Assembly (NCBI GenBank): GCA_943328885.2
Contig: CALQBT020000110.1
Location: 1 to 7,685, forward strand
Origin: Bordetella parapertussis
GTDB taxonomy: Bacteria; Pseudomonadota; Gammaproteobacteria; Burkholderiales; Burkholderiaceae_C
Length of the DNA stretch: 7,685 nt
Direction of reading: 5' to 3'
A model generated the notes under the pieces. That model saw nothing but the letters and a program-made list of their open reading frames with translations. It did not search any database and was not told the origin of the DNA. Made by a program: the position numbers and the translations under genes. This document shows, in pieces, positions 6,856 to 7,685 of this stretch (position 1 is the first letter of the stretch; the number at the start of each line of letters is the position of its first letter).

Positions 6856-6875
6856 TCAAGTCAAGTCAAGTCAAG
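6856..6875. repeat. Four perfect tandem copies of the pentamer TCAAG
   Basis: TCAAG repeats exactly four times (6856-6875; CTTGA on the coding strand). The array covers the last codons and stop of the DegT-family gene (stop at 6866-6868) and most of the 17-base gap before the family 2 glycosyltransferase start. Because the stop arises within the second copy, gaining copies, or losing down to two, would leave the first protein unchanged but shift the stop-to-start distance in 5-base steps. Slippage is a possibility; variation is not shown by one sequence. Confidence 0.9.
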
Positions 6876-7685
6876 TCGATGTCGGCGAGCGCACAGCGCA
6901 GCACCCCGATGACCTGCTCGGTCTGATCGGCGGTCTGGGTCGGGCCAATCGGCAGGCTCAGCACCTGGGCGTGAATCGCTTCGGCAATCGGCAGCGACCC
7001 CGGCCGCCAGCCCAGCGACGCATAAGCCGGCTGCAGATGCGGCGCCACCGGATAGTGGATCACCGTGCCGACGCCCTCGGCAGCCAGCCGGCGGGCGAGC
7101 GCATCGCGCTGTGGATGGCGCAGCACGAACAGATGCCAGGCGCTGCATGAGTCGCTCGCCTGAGAAGGCAGGGTCAACGCCGGGCTGGCGCCTGCCAGCC
7201 CGGCCAGATATTGCTGCGCGATCGCGTGGCGCTGGCGGTTGTCGGCGTCCAGACCAGGCAGCTTGGCCCGCAACAGCGCGGCCTGCAACTCGTCGAGCCG
7301 GGCGTTGAAACCGATCTCGGCGTTGTGATACTTCACACTCGAGCCATAGTTGCGCAGCTGGCGCAGCCGGTCGGCCAACGCGGCGTCGCGGGTCGTGACC
7401 GCGCCGCCGTCACCCAGCGCGCCGAGATTTTGGCCAGGGTAAAAGCTCCAGGCCACCGCGTCGCCATGCGCACCCAAGCGCTGACCACGGTAGCTCGCGC
7501 CATGCGCCTGAGCCGCATCCTCGAGCACACGCAAACCGTGGTCGCGCGCGATTTCGACGATCGGCGTCATCTCGGCCGGCCGGCCATAAAGGTGCACCGG
7601 CAGCAGCGCCCGGGTGCGCGGCGTGATCGCGGCCTCGATGCGCGCCGGGTCGATGTTGAAGCTGTCGGGGTCGGGCTCGACTGGC
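6866..7685 (-). CDS. DegT/DnrJ/EryC1/StrS sugar aminotransferase-family protein, PLP lysine replaced by Gln (5' partial)
   Basis: The visible part is 272 residues, the C-terminal three quarters of a protein usually near 370. It continues past the right edge; the frame stays open to base 7685 (SFNIDPARIEAAITPRTRA is encoded upstream of the GTG codon at 7597), so that GTG is internal. Family hallmarks are LLPVHLYGRPAEM, EDAAQAHGA (visible residues 55-63, whose Asp contacts the PLP ring nitrogen), SFYPGQNLGALGDGGA (80-95), RNYGS, RLDELQAA and a C-terminal IHYPVAPH segment. Relatives such as FdtB and QdtB make 3-amino-3,6-dideoxy sugars on dTDP. However, the Lys that forms the Schiff base (the K of the usual PGKNLGA) is Gln85, codon CAA at 7430-7432. 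It may therefore not transaminate, or may perform another reaction. First visible gene of the minus-strand polysaccharide cluster; promoter out of view. Confidence 0.88.
   Translation of the reverse strand, partial: PVEPDPDSFNIDPARIEAAITPRTRALLPVHLYGRPAEMTPIVEIARDHGLRVLEDAAQAHGASYRGQRLGAHGDAVAWSFYPGQNLGALGDGGAVTTRDAALADRLRQLRNYGSSVKYHNAEIGFNARLDELQAALLRAKLPGLDADNRQRHAIAQQYLAGLAGASPALTLPSQASDSCSAWHLFVLRHPQRDALARRLAAEGVGTVIHYPVAPHLQPAYASLGWRPGSLPIAEAIHAQVLSLPIGPTQTADQTEQVIGVLRCALADIDLT

Noticed and set aside
1..7685. tRNA or rRNA genes, insertion sequences, integrase or attachment sites
   Set aside because: None were seen; the window is filled by seven protein genes and short gaps, without transposase motifs or long terminal inverted repeats.

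Overview
The window is GC-rich, with strong G/C bias at third codon positions and tight gene packing. Together with the protein types, this suggests a betaproteobacterium of the order Burkholderiales, possibly near Leptothrix or Sphaerotilus. That placement is inferred from composition and recalled protein similarity; no marker gene is present.

Layout: three plus-strand genes face a four-gene minus-strand cluster. (1) Positions 1-1425 hold the 3' end of a large, probably exported protein with at least 29 tandem octapeptide repeats, followed by a calcium-binding C-terminal module and a Pro/Ala tail. A strong hairpin lies 89 bases after its stop. (2) Positions 1633-2415 encode an adducin-like class II aldolase family protein. 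(3) Positions 2536-4317 encode a flavin-containing monooxygenase with an N-terminal SnoaL/NTF2-like domain. (4) On the minus strand, read from the right edge, are a DegT/DnrJ/EryC1/StrS-family protein (cut by the window edge), a family 2 glycosyltransferase, a left-handed beta-helix acyltransferase and a GT11 alpha-1,2-fucosyltransferase-like protein. The gaps between them are 17, 10 and 33 bases, so they look like one operon.

The minus-strand cluster is typical of surface polysaccharide (O-antigen, capsule or exopolysaccharide) synthesis: sugar-nucleotide modification, sugar transfer, acylation and terminal fucosylation or a similar step. The aldolase-like and monooxygenase genes may share a transcript, but their substrates cannot be read from the sequence.

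The points most worth a second look are: the DegT-family protein has Gln where the family's PLP-binding Lys should be; a perfect 4x5-bp tandem repeat lies across its stop codon, just ahead of the next gene; and the first gene carries a long octapeptide repeat array. I did not find clear evidence of a wholly new multi-gene system.
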